A stretch of DNA of 36,084 nt from Bacteroides sp. (GCA_014801525.1 JAAVEB010000009.1:226712-262795), one strand, 5' to 3'. Numbered from the stretch's first letter, positions 16,592-24,863 are shown. Notes: generated by a model not told the origin, from the sequence alone. Numbers and translations are program-made.

Positions 16592-18067
16592 ATGAATATC
16601 GACAATATAAACGACTCGTCGCGCAACGCCGCCTGGCGCGAAGAGCTCCGCAATGCAATGACGGCAAAGGAGCGCACGGCTATTCCCCGCGTAAAGATGC
16701 CCGAATTGTCTCCCGAATATCGCGTCACCTGCAACGACGAAGTAAACCAGGGACTCCCTGCCGAAGCTGCGGTTATCGAAGCTTCACGATGCATGGATTG
16801 CCCTGATCCTCAATGCGTGAACGGCTGTCCCGTGAGCATCGACATACCCGGATTCATCAAAAACATCCAGCGCGGAGAATTTGCCACGGCAGCAGCGGTT
16901 TTGAAAAAGACAAGCGCCCTGCCCGCCGTGTGCGGACGAGTGTGCCCGCAGGAAAAACAATGCGAGTCCCGCTGCATTTATCTCAAGATGAAAAAAGAAC
17001 CGGTGGCAATCGGCTATCTCGAAAGATTTGCCGCCGATTTCGCGCGCCTCGCCCATGAAATGCCCGTGCAGCAGCCAGCGACATCAAATGGCATACAGAT
17101 AGCGGTTGTCGGATCAGGACCCGCCGGACTCTCTTTTGCCGGCGACATGGCGGCACGCGGATATGAAGTGACCGTTTTTGAGGCACTTCATGAAATAGGC
17201 GGAGTGCTGAAATATGGAATACCAGAGTTCCGTCTTCCCAATTCGGTAGTCGATGCCGAGATCGACGCTCTCGCAGCTCAGGGAGTAAGATTTGTAAAAG
17301 ACTGCGTAATCGGAAAGACCCTCAGCTATAACGATTTGCATGGCATGGGCTTCAAAGGCATTTTTGTCGCTTCGGGAGCAGGACTGCCGCGCTTCATGGG
17401 GATCCCCGGCGAAAATTACATCGGCGTGATGTCATGCAACGAATATCTCACACGCATCAACCTCATGGGTGCCGGAAAACCGGGATATGACACACCCGTG
17501 CTACGAGGAAAGAATGTCGCCGTGATTGGCGGCGGAAACACAGCGATGGACGCCGTGCGCACAGCGCGTCGAATGGGTGCTGAAAATGCTATGATCGTCT
17601 ATCGCCGCAGCGAAGCCGAGATGCCCGCCCGAATCGAAGAAATAAAACACGCCAAACAGGAAGGAGTGCAACTCCTCACTCTGCACAACCCAATCGAATA
17701 TACCGCTGACACTAACGGAAGGGTGAACACAATGCGCCTACAGAAAATGGAACTTGGTGAACCCGACGAATCAGGCAGACGTTCACCCGTGCCTGTTGAA
17801 GGCGCGATAATCGATGTGCCCGTTGATCTTGTGATTGTCAGCGTCGGAGTCTCTCCGAACCCGCTTATTCCTGAAGCCATCAAGCAACTTGAAGTCTCAA
17901 AGCGCGGAACAATCGTCGTGAACCAGGATACGCTACAATCCTCAGTAAGCGATATTTATGCCGGAGGCGACATTGTGCGCGGAGGAGCAACCGTAATCCT
18001 CGCCATGGGCGACGGACGCAAAGCCGCAGCCGCAATGGACAAGAAACTTCAGGAGGAACAGATGTAG
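16592..18067 (+). CDS. NADPH-dependent glutamate synthase-type flavoprotein (NfnB-like)
   Basis: 491 residues. The N-terminal ferredoxin-like domain carries two cysteine sets, CMDCPDPQCVNGC and CGRVCPQEKQCESRC (about residues 67-130), for two [4Fe-4S] clusters. An FAD-binding motif VVGSGPAGLSFAGDMA and a second dinucleotide motif VIGGGNTAMDAVRTARRMG (NADPH side, with YRRSEAEMPAR) follow, ending in YAGGDIVRGGATVILAMGDG. This is the small-subunit glutamate synthase fold, but no gltB large subunit is present; paired with the [2Fe-2S] flavoprotein 7 bases upstream it is best read as the large subunit of an NfnAB-type transhydrogenase. True glutamate synthase activity is the less likely alternative. 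Confidence 0.9.
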   Translation: MNIDNINDSSRNAAWREELRNAMTAKERTAIPRVKMPELSPEYRVTCNDEVNQGLPAEAAVIEASRCMDCPDPQCVNGCPVSIDIPGFIKNIQRGEFATAAAVLKKTSALPAVCGRVCPQEKQCESRCIYLKMKKEPVAIGYLERFAADFARLAHEMPVQQPATSNGIQIAVVGSGPAGLSFAGDMAARGYEVTVFEALHEIGGVLKYGIPEFRLPNSVVDAEIDALAAQGVRFVKDCVIGKTLSYNDLHGMGFKGIFVASGAGLPRFMGIPGENYIGVMSCNEYLTRINLMGAGKPGYDTPVLRGKNVAVIGGGNTAMDAVRTARRMGAENAMIVYRRSEAEMPARIEEIKHAKQEGVQLLTLHNPIEYTADTNGRVNTMRLQKMELGEPDESGRRSPVPVEGAIIDVPVDLVIVSVGVSPNPLIPEAIKQLEVSKRGTIVVNQDTLQSSVSDIYAGGDIVRGGATVILAMGDGRKAAAAMDKKLQEEQM

Positions 18068-18105
18068 CATACAGCCCGATTTTTAACACAAAATTCGACA
18101 AAAGT

Positions 18106-18137
18106 ATTGCGCAATCAAAAAAAAGGTTATATCTTTG
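18106..18137 (+). promoter_or_regulatory. Promoter of tRNA-Cys
   Basis: TATCTTTG at 18130-18137 matches the -7 consensus, with TTG (ATTG, 18106-18109) 20 bases upstream as the -33 box. The start site would fall about 15 bases before the mature tRNA end. Confidence 0.7.
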
Positions 18138-18158
18138 CAGCCGTAAAACCACAAACAA

Positions 18159-18229
18159 GGTTCCTTGGCCGAGTGGTTAGGTACCGGTCTGCAAAACCGT
18201 TTACAGCAGTTCGAATCTGCTAGGAACCT
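18159..18229 (+). tRNA. tRNA-Cys (GCA)
   Basis: Cloverleaf read by eye: acceptor GGTTCCT/AGGAACC (18159-18165, 18222-18228), D stem GCC/GGT, anticodon loop CTGCAAA with anticodon GCA, short 4-base variable loop, T arm AGCAG-TTCGAAT-CTGCT and discriminator T (18229), the identity base expected for cysteine. 71 bases; CCA is not encoded. The first anticodon-stem pair is a C/T mismatch; the other four pairs are good. Confidence 0.95.
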
Positions 18230-18232
18230 CTC

Positions 18233-18267
18233 AAAGGAAACGCACTAATGCGTTTCCTTTCTTATTT
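18233..18267 (+). terminator. Terminator behind tRNA-Cys
   Basis: Perfect 12-base arms AAAGGAAACGCA (18233-18244) and TGCGTTTCCTTT (18249-18260) with loop CTAA, then CTTATTTT. The loop contains an ATG at 18248 that opens a longer reading frame for the downstream lyase, which is one reason to reject that start. Confidence 0.85.
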
Positions 18268-18292
18268 TAACAGCCCCTCTACCGTTTATTCC

Positions 18293-19390
18293 ATGAAATC
18301 ATCAATCATCATCACCATCCTGGCTTTAACATCCTTATTGTTTTGCCCCTCAGACTTGAACGCGAAACCGCGCCACAGATATTTCAAGACAACCGACGCG
18401 GAATTTTTCAAGACCGACACAGCCCGCCAAATAGGCGCCCGCATTCTTCTATTTCAGCGAGTGACCGGAGGCTGGCCTAAAAACACCGATCTCGTGTCGC
18501 CGATGACAGCTGCACAGGTTTCGAAAGTGCTGCAAGACAAATCGCGCGTCGACGACTCTACAATCGACAATAACGCAACAACAATGGAGATGCGATTCTT
18601 GGCACAGCTCAACAACGCTTGTCCATCGGGAGTCTATAAGGCAGCAATAAGCAAAGGGCTTGATTTCCTGCTCAGCGGACAATATGAAAACGGCGGCTGG
18701 CCTCAATTCTGGCCTGATCCCAAGGGGTATCAGGTGCATATCACCTACAACGACGACGCCATGTATAACACCCTCTCGCTCTTTCAAGATCTTCTTAGCG
18801 GAAACGGTCCATACAAAAATATCATTGACGCAGAAATGGCATCAAAGCTCCAGCGCTCTGTCGATAAAGCCGTTGAAGTAATCCTTGACACACAGATTAA
18901 AGTGAACGGGGAGCCGACAGTGTGGTGTCAGCAACATGACCGCGACACGTATGCGCCGGCAAAGGCACGCGCATACGAACTGCCGAGTTTCACTTCTCTT
19001 GAAAGCGCCAATCTGCTGAAATTCCTCATGTCACTGCCTAACCCCGACGAGCGGGTAAAGAAAGCGGTTCACGGCGGAGTAAAGTGGCTTGACCGTAACA
19101 AAATCACGGGAATGAGATACGAACGCCCTCGCGACAAAGACGGCAAGGCGATTACCGCCCAACTTATTTCCGACCCCAACGCAACCTCGATATGGTCGCG
19201 TTACTACGATCTTGATGAATGCCTGCCGTTCTTTTGTGACCGCGACGGCATTCCGCGACGCAGCCTTGACGAGATAGGGTTTGAGCGACGCACCGGCTAC
19301 GGGTGGTATGATGCCCGCCCTAACGAAGTGTTTGCCATATACTCAGAATGGGCCGATCGCTACGATCCCGAAAACAAACTTCGATTCTGA
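18293..19390 (+). CDS. pelA: Pectate lyase, polysaccharide lyase family 10
   Basis: 365-residue secreted enzyme that cleaves polygalacturonate by beta-elimination. The N terminus MKSSIIITILALTSLLFCPS is a signal peptide with cleavage expected after LNA (about residue 23). PL10 hallmarks follow: VTGGWPKNTDL, IDNNATTMEMRFLAQL (N/D residues that bind calcium and substrate), YENGGWPQFWPD, HITYNDDAMYNTL and, near the end, WSRYYDLDECLPFFCDRDG with the catalytic-site arginine/aspartate region. I use ATG 18293 because the upstream ATG (18248) lies inside the tRNA terminator and would bury the signal peptide. No consensus promoter is visible between that terminator and the gene. The product would feed unsaturated oligogalacturonides to the GH105 part of the next protein. 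Confidence 0.92.
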   Translation: MKSSIIITILALTSLLFCPSDLNAKPRHRYFKTTDAEFFKTDTARQIGARILLFQRVTGGWPKNTDLVSPMTAAQVSKVLQDKSRVDDSTIDNNATTMEMRFLAQLNNACPSGVYKAAISKGLDFLLSGQYENGGWPQFWPDPKGYQVHITYNDDAMYNTLSLFQDLLSGNGPYKNIIDAEMASKLQRSVDKAVEVILDTQIKVNGEPTVWCQQHDRDTYAPAKARAYELPSFTSLESANLLKFLMSLPNPDERVKKAVHGGVKWLDRNKITGMRYERPRDKDGKAITAQLISDPNATSIWSRYYDLDECLPFFCDRDGIPRRSLDEIGFERRTGYGWYDARPNEVFAIYSEWADRYDPENKLRF

Positions 19391-19514
19391 TACATCGGCG
19401 TCACCAACCCATTTCCAACCTCATGCCCGAAGAAGTTCGCAAGGAAATGACGAAATAACTAATTTTCTTATTGATATTATCCTCCAAGATAGGAATTAAT
19501 TAAAGGTTTTTGAC

Positions 19515-19522
19515 TAAATTTG
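19515..19522 (+). promoter_or_regulatory. -7 element upstream of the three-part pectinase
   Basis: TAAATTTG matches TAnnTTTG; no TTTG is present at the expected -33 position (19492-19495 is GGAA). Transcription would start near 19529, leaving a leader of about 100 bases that begins with a hairpin. Confidence 0.5.
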
Positions 19523-19523
19523 T

Positions 19524-19560
19524 AGGAAGCTTTGAAAAGTCAGAGCTTCCTGCCTTATTT
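19524..19560 (+). terminator. Hairpin at the start of the pectinase leader (terminator or 5' stem-loop)
   Basis: AGGAAGCTTTG (19524-19534) pairs with CAGAGCTTCCT (19541-19551) through 11 pairs including one G-T, loop AAAAGT, followed by GCCTTATTTTAT. It can be the terminator of pelA, or an attenuator or stabilising stem at the 5' end of the next transcript, since the -7 element is directly in front of it. Confidence 0.5.
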
Positions 19561-19626
19561 TATACCGAAATTTATTTTTAACTCAGCCGGGGTAACAGCC
19601 GGCAACAATACCAGTAATATTTTTAT

Positions 19627-22600
19627 ATGAAAGTCTTAAATCTATTAGTGTTTCTAATGCTGCTGCCACTTGCGGTTCGTGGAGACTATTGGTCAGACAC
19701 GGAGTATAAACGCATAGAACAGAGCATTCGCGAGCCAAAATTCGGTGCAAAAGAATTCCCCATCACAAAATATGGGGCAAGTGTCAATGCAACTCCCGAA
19801 AAAAATCAGAAAGCAATCAACAAGGCAATCGAAGCCTGCTCCAAAAAAGGAGGAGGCAAGGTGATTGTTCCCGCAGGAACTTACAACACCGGCGCGATTA
19901 CATTGAAAAGCCACGTGAATCTCGTGGTTGAAAAAGACGCTAAACTCCAGTTTGTGTTCCAGCCCGAACTTTACCCCATCGTTCCCACTCGCTGGGAGGG
20001 TATCGACTGCTGGAATCTTTCACCCTGTATTTACGCCTATCAGGCTACCGATGTCGCTATAACCGGCGAAGGAACAATTGACGGAGGCGGCACAAACGAA
20101 ACATGGTGGAAATGGTGCGGAGCCACCCACTATGGATGGAAAGAAGGCGTCATCAGCCAGCGCAACGGAAGCCGCGCGCGCCTGCTCAAGATGGCTGAAG
20201 ACGGCGTAGACATGAACGAGCGCCATTTCGGTCCGGAAGACGGTCTTCGCCCTCAGCTCATCAACTTCAACCAGTGTGACGGAATCCTCATCGAAAATGT
20301 GACTCTGCTTCGTTCACCGTTCTGGGTGATTCATCCCCTTCTTTCAAAGAATGTTGTGGTGCGCGGCGTACACATCAACAACGACGGACCCAACGGCGAC
20401 GGCTGCGACCCCGAGTCATGCGACGGCGTGTTGATTGAAAACTGCTTCTTCAACACCGGTGATGACTGTATCGCCATCAAGAGCGGACGCAATAATGACG
20501 GACGCCTTTGGGAACGCCCAAGCGAAAACATCATCATCCGCAACTGCGAAATGCAGAACGGACACGGAGGCGTGGTGATCGGCAGCGAGATTTCAGGCGG
20601 TTGCCGCAATGTCTACGCCGAAAACAACCGCATGGACAGCCCCAACCTTGACCGTGTGGTCAGAATCAAGACCAATACCTGCCGCGGTGGTATCATTGAA
20701 AATATCAACGCGCGCAACATCACCGTCGGTCAGTGTGGCGAATCAGTGCTGAAAATCAACCTCGATTACGAGCACAATGAAATATGCTGCCGCGGCTACC
20801 TCCCCATCGTCAGAAACGTGAACCTCGAAAACGTAACTTGCGAAAAGAGCAAATATGGCGTTCAGATCATAGCCCTCGACACCTGTACCAACGTGTATGA
20901 CATCAACGTGGTCAACTGCCACTTCAACAATGTTGCCGAAGGCAATTTCATCTCAGGACTTACTCGCGACATCAACTTCAAGGATTACTATGTGAACGGA
21001 GGTTTGTGCCTCACCGAGAAGCCCTACAAGAATTACAGCCAGTGGATGACCGAGTCAGAAATAAAACGCGAACCGCGAAGCTATATGCTTGACTTCTCAA
21101 CCCGCCCGAAATGGAGCTATGTGATGGGTATCGAACTTGAGGCAATGCTTGACACATATCTTAAATATGGCGGCGAGCACATCAAGGACTATTGCAAGCT
21201 CTACACCGACACAATGATCAACGAAAAAGGAGAAATCAAGCGTTACAACCTTGAGGACTATAATCTTGACAATATCCGCACAGGACACTTTGTGTCACGC
21301 ATGTATCAGCACTTCCCCGAAGAAAAGAACCTCATCGCCATGAAGACTCTCATGAAGCAGATGAAGGATCAACCCCGCACAAAGGAAGGCGTTTACTGGC
21401 ACAAGGCTATCTATTCTTACCAGGTGTGGCTTGACGGCATTTTTATGGGTCTCCCCTATTCCACTCTTACTGCCGGAATGATTCTGCCGGCAGATGAAGC
21501 CGACGCTATCTACAACGATGCAATCGATCAGGTGAAAAAGACCTACGAACGCACCCTCGACCCCAAGACAGGACTTAACCGTCATGCTTGGGACGAAAAC
21601 CGCGACATGTTCTGGTCGGATAACGAAACCGGACTCTCTCAGCATTGCTGGGGACGTGCCCAGGGATGGTACACAATGGCACTGATTGAACTTCTTGACG
21701 CTCTGCCCGAAGATCATCCCCGTCGCAACGAAGTGATCGACCTTCTACGCAAGGACCTTGACGCAGTAATCAAATGGCAAGACAAAAACTCGGGAGTGTG
21801 GTATCAGGTAATGGACAGCCCCGGACGTGAAGGCAACTATCTTGAATCGACAGCATCCTCAATGTTTGCCTACTCTCTCTTGAAGGCTTACCGTAAAGGA
21901 TATCTCGGTGAAAAATATCGCGACGCCGGTATCAAGGCTTACCGTGGAATCTTAAACAACTTTATCAAGATAAATCCCGACAGCACAATCTCGCTCACCA
22001 ACTGCTGCGCTGTTGCCGGACTTGGTCCGGGTCTTAGCCCTTCAGTGCTCAAAGCAGCGCCCAAGGTTAAGGAAAACAAGCGTCGCGACGGCTCTTTCGC
22101 CTACTATCTGAGCGAACCTATCCGCGATAACGACGCAAAAGGTATCGGTCCGTTCATCTGGGCATCACTCGAAATGGAAGACCTCGGCTACAATACCGAA
22201 AACGTGTCACAGCCCATCGATCGCCAAGCTGTCGTTAGCCGAAACAATCCCAAAGTCATCAAAGCTGATCCTCTGTCCTCTCTGTCGGTGGGAAACGGAC
22301 ATATCGCCGCAACTGTCGATGTCACCGGACTTCAGAGCTATCCTCAATATTATGCCAACGGCATTCCGTTGAACATCATGTCGGACTGGGGTTGGCACTC
22401 TTTTGCCAATGACAAAAACTTGACCCACGCCGACACAGAGAAAGCTTTCAATCTTCACGGACAGTCAAGCGTATATGCCGTTGAATATAAAACCGACGGA
22501 CGCAACAAAGATGCTACCGAATACTTTCGCGCCAATCCTCACCGCCTTAATCTCGGAACTATAGGTCTTGAGCTTCGCGACAAGAACAATGCCATCATTC

Positions 22601-24369
22601 CCATTGAAAACCTTACCGCTATAAACCAGGAACTCAAACTTTGGGACGGCATAATTGAATCAAAATTCACTGCCGACGGAAACGTGGTTGAAGTGTCGAC
22701 AGGAATACTCGGAAATAAAGACTGCCTTTTCTCTCGCATCAAGACTCCGTTGCTTGCCACAAAAGGAGCCAAAGTGGCATTTAACTTCTCCTACCCTTCC
22801 GGAAAGCACGCTGATGATGCGAATGACTGGACCAAACCCGAACTTCACAAAAGCGTAATAATCAATTCCGACAATCGTTCAGCTACCATCGAACGCACAC
22901 TTGACGGAACAAAATATTACATTCTCATCCAGTGGGAAGGAAATGCTAAGCTTGAAGCTGCCGGCGATCACTATTTCACACTTTCTACCGACGAGGACCT
23001 TCTCTCTTTTTCAGCCGAATTTGCTGAAAAACAACCGGTGAAAGGCGAGACTTCCTACTCTTATGACCAGGCAATAAAAGCTGTCATGAAATATTGGTCA
23101 GGATGGTGGAAAAAGGGTGGCATCGTCGACTTCGGCGAATGCACCGACAAGCGCGCCCCCGAACTTGAACGCCGCACAATCCTCTCACAATACCTGACTC
23201 AAATCAACTGCGCCAATACCACTCCTCCCCAGGAAACGGGACTCACCTACAATTCATGGTATGGACGTCCTCACCTTGAGATGACATTCTGGCACATGAT
23301 CGATTTCGCTCTCTGGAATCGTCCTGAAGTTCTCGAAAAAGTGATGGAATGGTACAATAACACTGCTTATCCCGAAGCAAAGAAAATCGCTCAGCGTCAA
23401 GGATTCAAAGGCGTGCGCTGGATGAAGATGACCGACCCCGATGCCGGAGAAGCTCCGTCTAACACCGGTTCATTCCTCACATGGCAACAGCCCCACTACA
23501 TCTACATGGCTGAAGAGCTTTACCGCATAAATCCCTCTCAGGCAACACTTGACAAGTACGCTCAAGGCGTTGAAGAAACTGCCGAATTCATGGCTGACTT
23601 CGCTCTTAAGTGCGCTCCTAAAAAGGGAGACATCAAGCTTTACGGACAGACTGCAATGCAGGAATCAATGTCAAAGGATTTCTCTTTCAATCATCCGTTT
23701 GAGCAGGCTTATTGGTATTATGCCCTCACAACGGCTCAAAACTGGCGCGAGCGCCGCGGTCTTGAACGCAATGCCGAGTGGGACATGATCATCAGCCGCC
23801 TCGCTCCGCTTACCGAAAAAGACGGCATCTATACAGCCGGAGAACCGCTGAAACCGTTTGACAAAAAATCTAAAGCGAAAGCGTTTGATCCCTATGTTTC
23901 GGCTGAACTTGCCGGAAAAGCAAACATCTCGGAAGAAGATTTCAACCTGAAATCACGCAGCGACCATCCCGCAGTTCTCGGAGCCTGCGCCCTACTTCCC
24001 GAATCTCCGCTCTACAATCCCGATGTGATGAGAAAAACTCTCGCATGGGTGATGAAGAACTGGAACTGGGACACAACCTGGGGATGGGATTACGGAATGA
24101 TCGCAATGGCTGCGGCTCGTCTCAACGAGCCTGAAACAGCTCTTGAAGCACTCCTAATTGAAAAGGGAAAGAACACCTATCTCGTGAGCGGACACAATTT
24201 CCAGGAGCCGAAGCGCCTGCGTCTATATCTTCCCGGCAACGGCAGCTTCCTTGACGCAATAGCAATGATGTGCGCCGGTTGGGACGGAAGCGGCGATGTG
24301 TTGAATCCCGGATTCCCGAAAGATGGCAAATGGAATGTACGTTGGGAAGGACTCCGCCGCATGCAGTAA
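19627..24369 (+). CDS. Three-part pectin enzyme: GH28 polygalacturonase + GH105 unsaturated glycuronyl hydrolase + unassigned C-terminal glycosidase-like region
   Basis: 1580 residues, secreted (signal peptide about 1-19, MKVLNLLVFLMLLPLAVRG). Residues about 40-470 are a GH28 beta-helix with the catalytic set: NGDGCDPE (D258), TGDD (D279, D280), GHG (H313) and RIK (R346-K348). Residues about 486-855 are a GH105 (alpha/alpha)6 barrel with WLDG (D603, candidate catalytic acid) and WGRAQGW (675-681). Residues about 875-1580 begin LSVGNGHIAATVDVTG, look like a beta-sandwich followed by an (alpha/alpha)6 barrel, and include RPHLEMTFWHMIDFALW (E1218), reminiscent of GH65/GH95-like clan members but not assigned by me. 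GH28 would cut galacturonan or rhamnogalacturonan, GH105 would remove the unsaturated end sugar made by lyases such as the PL10 upstream. Normal GH28 and GH105 proteins are separate and about 450 and 370 residues. Confidence 0.88.
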   Translation: MKVLNLLVFLMLLPLAVRGDYWSDTEYKRIEQSIREPKFGAKEFPITKYGASVNATPEKNQKAINKAIEACSKKGGGKVIVPAGTYNTGAITLKSHVNLVVEKDAKLQFVFQPELYPIVPTRWEGIDCWNLSPCIYAYQATDVAITGEGTIDGGGTNETWWKWCGATHYGWKEGVISQRNGSRARLLKMAEDGVDMNERHFGPEDGLRPQLINFNQCDGILIENVTLLRSPFWVIHPLLSKNVVVRGVHINNDGPNGDGCDPESCDGVLIENCFFNTGDDCIAIKSGRNNDGRLWERPSENIIIRNCEMQNGHGGVVIGSEISGGCRNVYAENNRMDSPNLDRVVRIKTNTCRGGIIENINARNITVGQCGESVLKINLDYEHNEICCRGYLPIVRNVNLENVTCEKSKYGVQIIALDTCTNVYDINVVNCHFNNVAEGNFISGLTRDINFKDYYVNGGLCLTEKPYKNYSQWMTESEIKREPRSYMLDFSTRPKWSYVMGIELEAMLDTYLKYGGEHIKDYCKLYTDTMINEKGEIKRYNLEDYNLDNIRTGHFVSRMYQHFPEEKNLIAMKTLMKQMKDQPRTKEGVYWHKAIYSYQVWLDGIFMGLPYSTLTAGMILPADEADAIYNDAIDQVKKTYERTLDPKTGLNRHAWDENRDMFWSDNETGLSQHCWGRAQGWYTMALIELLDALPEDHPRRNEVIDLLRKDLDAVIKWQDKNSGVWYQVMDSPGREGNYLESTASSMFAYSLLKAYRKGYLGEKYRDAGIKAYRGILNNFIKINPDSTISLTNCCAVAGLGPGLSPSVLKAAPKVKENKRRDGSFAYYLSEPIRDNDAKGIGPFIWASLEMEDLGYNTENVSQPIDRQAVVSRNNPKVIKADPLSSLSVGNGHIAATVDVTGLQSYPQYYANGIPLNIMSDWGWHSFANDKNLTHADTEKAFNLHGQSSVYAVEYKTDGRNKDATEYFRANPHRLNLGTIGLELRDKNNAIIPIENLTAINQELKLWDGIIESKFTADGNVVEVSTGILGNKDCLFSRIKTPLLATKGAKVAFNFSYPSGKHADDANDWTKPELHKSVIINSDNRSATIERTLDGTKYYILIQWEGNAKLEAAGDHYFTLSTDEDLLSFSAEFAEKQPVKGETSYSYDQAIKAVMKYWSGWWKKGGIVDFGECTDKRAPELERRTILSQYLTQINCANTTPPQETGLTYNSWYGRPHLEMTFWHMIDFALWNRPEVLEKVMEWYNNTAYPEAKKIAQRQGFKGVRWMKMTDPDAGEAPSNTGSFLTWQQPHYIYMAEELYRINPSQATLDKYAQGVEETAEFMADFALKCAPKKGDIKLYGQTAMQESMSKDFSFNHPFEQAYWYYALTTAQNWRERRGLERNAEWDMIISRLAPLTEKDGIYTAGEPLKPFDKKSKAKAFDPYVSAELAGKANISEEDFNLKSRSDHPAVLGACALLPESPLYNPDVMRKTLAWVMKNWNWDTTWGWDYGMIAMAAARLNEPETALEALLIEKGKNTYLVSGHNFQEPKRLRLYLPGNGSFLDAIAMMCAGWDGSGDVLNPGFPKDGKWNVRWEGLRRMQ

Positions 24370-24399
24370 ATCCCGATATAATTTTTCTACCGTATTTTT

Positions 24400-24430
24400 A
24401 AGGGTGGCGTTTAAACGCCACCCTTTCTAT
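24400..24430 (+). terminator. Terminator behind the three-part pectinase
   Basis: AAGGGTGGCG (24400-24409) and CGCCACCCTT (24416-24425) form a perfect stem with loop TTTAAA, followed by TCTATTTT; the whole is nearly a palindrome and can also act on the minus strand. Confidence 0.85.
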
Positions 24431-24454
24431 TTTCAAAATAATACATTATATTTG
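24424..24454 (+). promoter_or_regulatory. Promoter of the YraN-like gene
   Basis: TATATTTG at 24447-24454 matches TAnnTTTG, with TTTC at 24424-24427 and a 19-base spacer, the same near-consensus -33 box as in front of thrS. The -33 box overlaps the end of the preceding terminator. Confidence 0.6.
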
Positions 24455-24478
24455 TAACTGTAATTCAATACAGTAATA

Positions 24479-24844
24479 ATGGCGGAACATAACGATCTCG
24501 GAGCTTGGGGCGAGACAATGGCTCGTGAATACCTTATAACGAAAGGCTATACTATCATTGAGCATGACACTCGCAAAGGGGGAGCCGAAATCGATATAAT
24601 CGCCTTAAAAGACAACCGCATTATATTTGTCGAAGTAAAAACTCGCCGCGACGGCTCTTTTGACCCCATAGAGGCAATCACCCCTAAAAAAATCAAAAGC
24701 ATCTGCCGTGCCGCCGACAATTTTGTCAGAACATATAACTACCGGCAAGAAGTGCAGTTTGATATAATCGGAATTATATGCTCGTCAACGGATAATTATA
24801 AAATCGAACATATCCCTGATGCATTCTATCCCCCGCTGGGATAA
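24479..24844 (+). CDS. YraN/UPF0102 family protein (predicted nuclease fold)
   Basis: 121 residues, normal for the family. It shows the restriction-endonuclease-like core: GAWGETMAREYLITKGY, then GGAEIDIIALKDNRIIFVEVKTR with D and E-x-K in the order of a PD-(D/E)xK active site. The function is not established; relatives have been linked to Holliday-junction or DNA processing on the basis of fold. It is followed 19 bases later by a short-chain dehydrogenase on the same strand. Confidence 0.9.
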   Translation: MAEHNDLGAWGETMAREYLITKGYTIIEHDTRKGGAEIDIIALKDNRIIFVEVKTRRDGSFDPIEAITPKKIKSICRAADNFVRTYNYRQEVQFDIIGIICSSTDNYKIEHIPDAFYPPLG

Positions 24845-24863
24845 CCTCAAAATCGATACCGTC

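Noticed and set aside
18159..18229. tRNA-Leu or tRNA-Ser instead of tRNA-Cys
   Set aside because: The GGCCGAGTGGTTAGG stretch recalls class II tRNAs, but the variable loop has only 4 bases, the anticodon is GCA and the discriminator is T.
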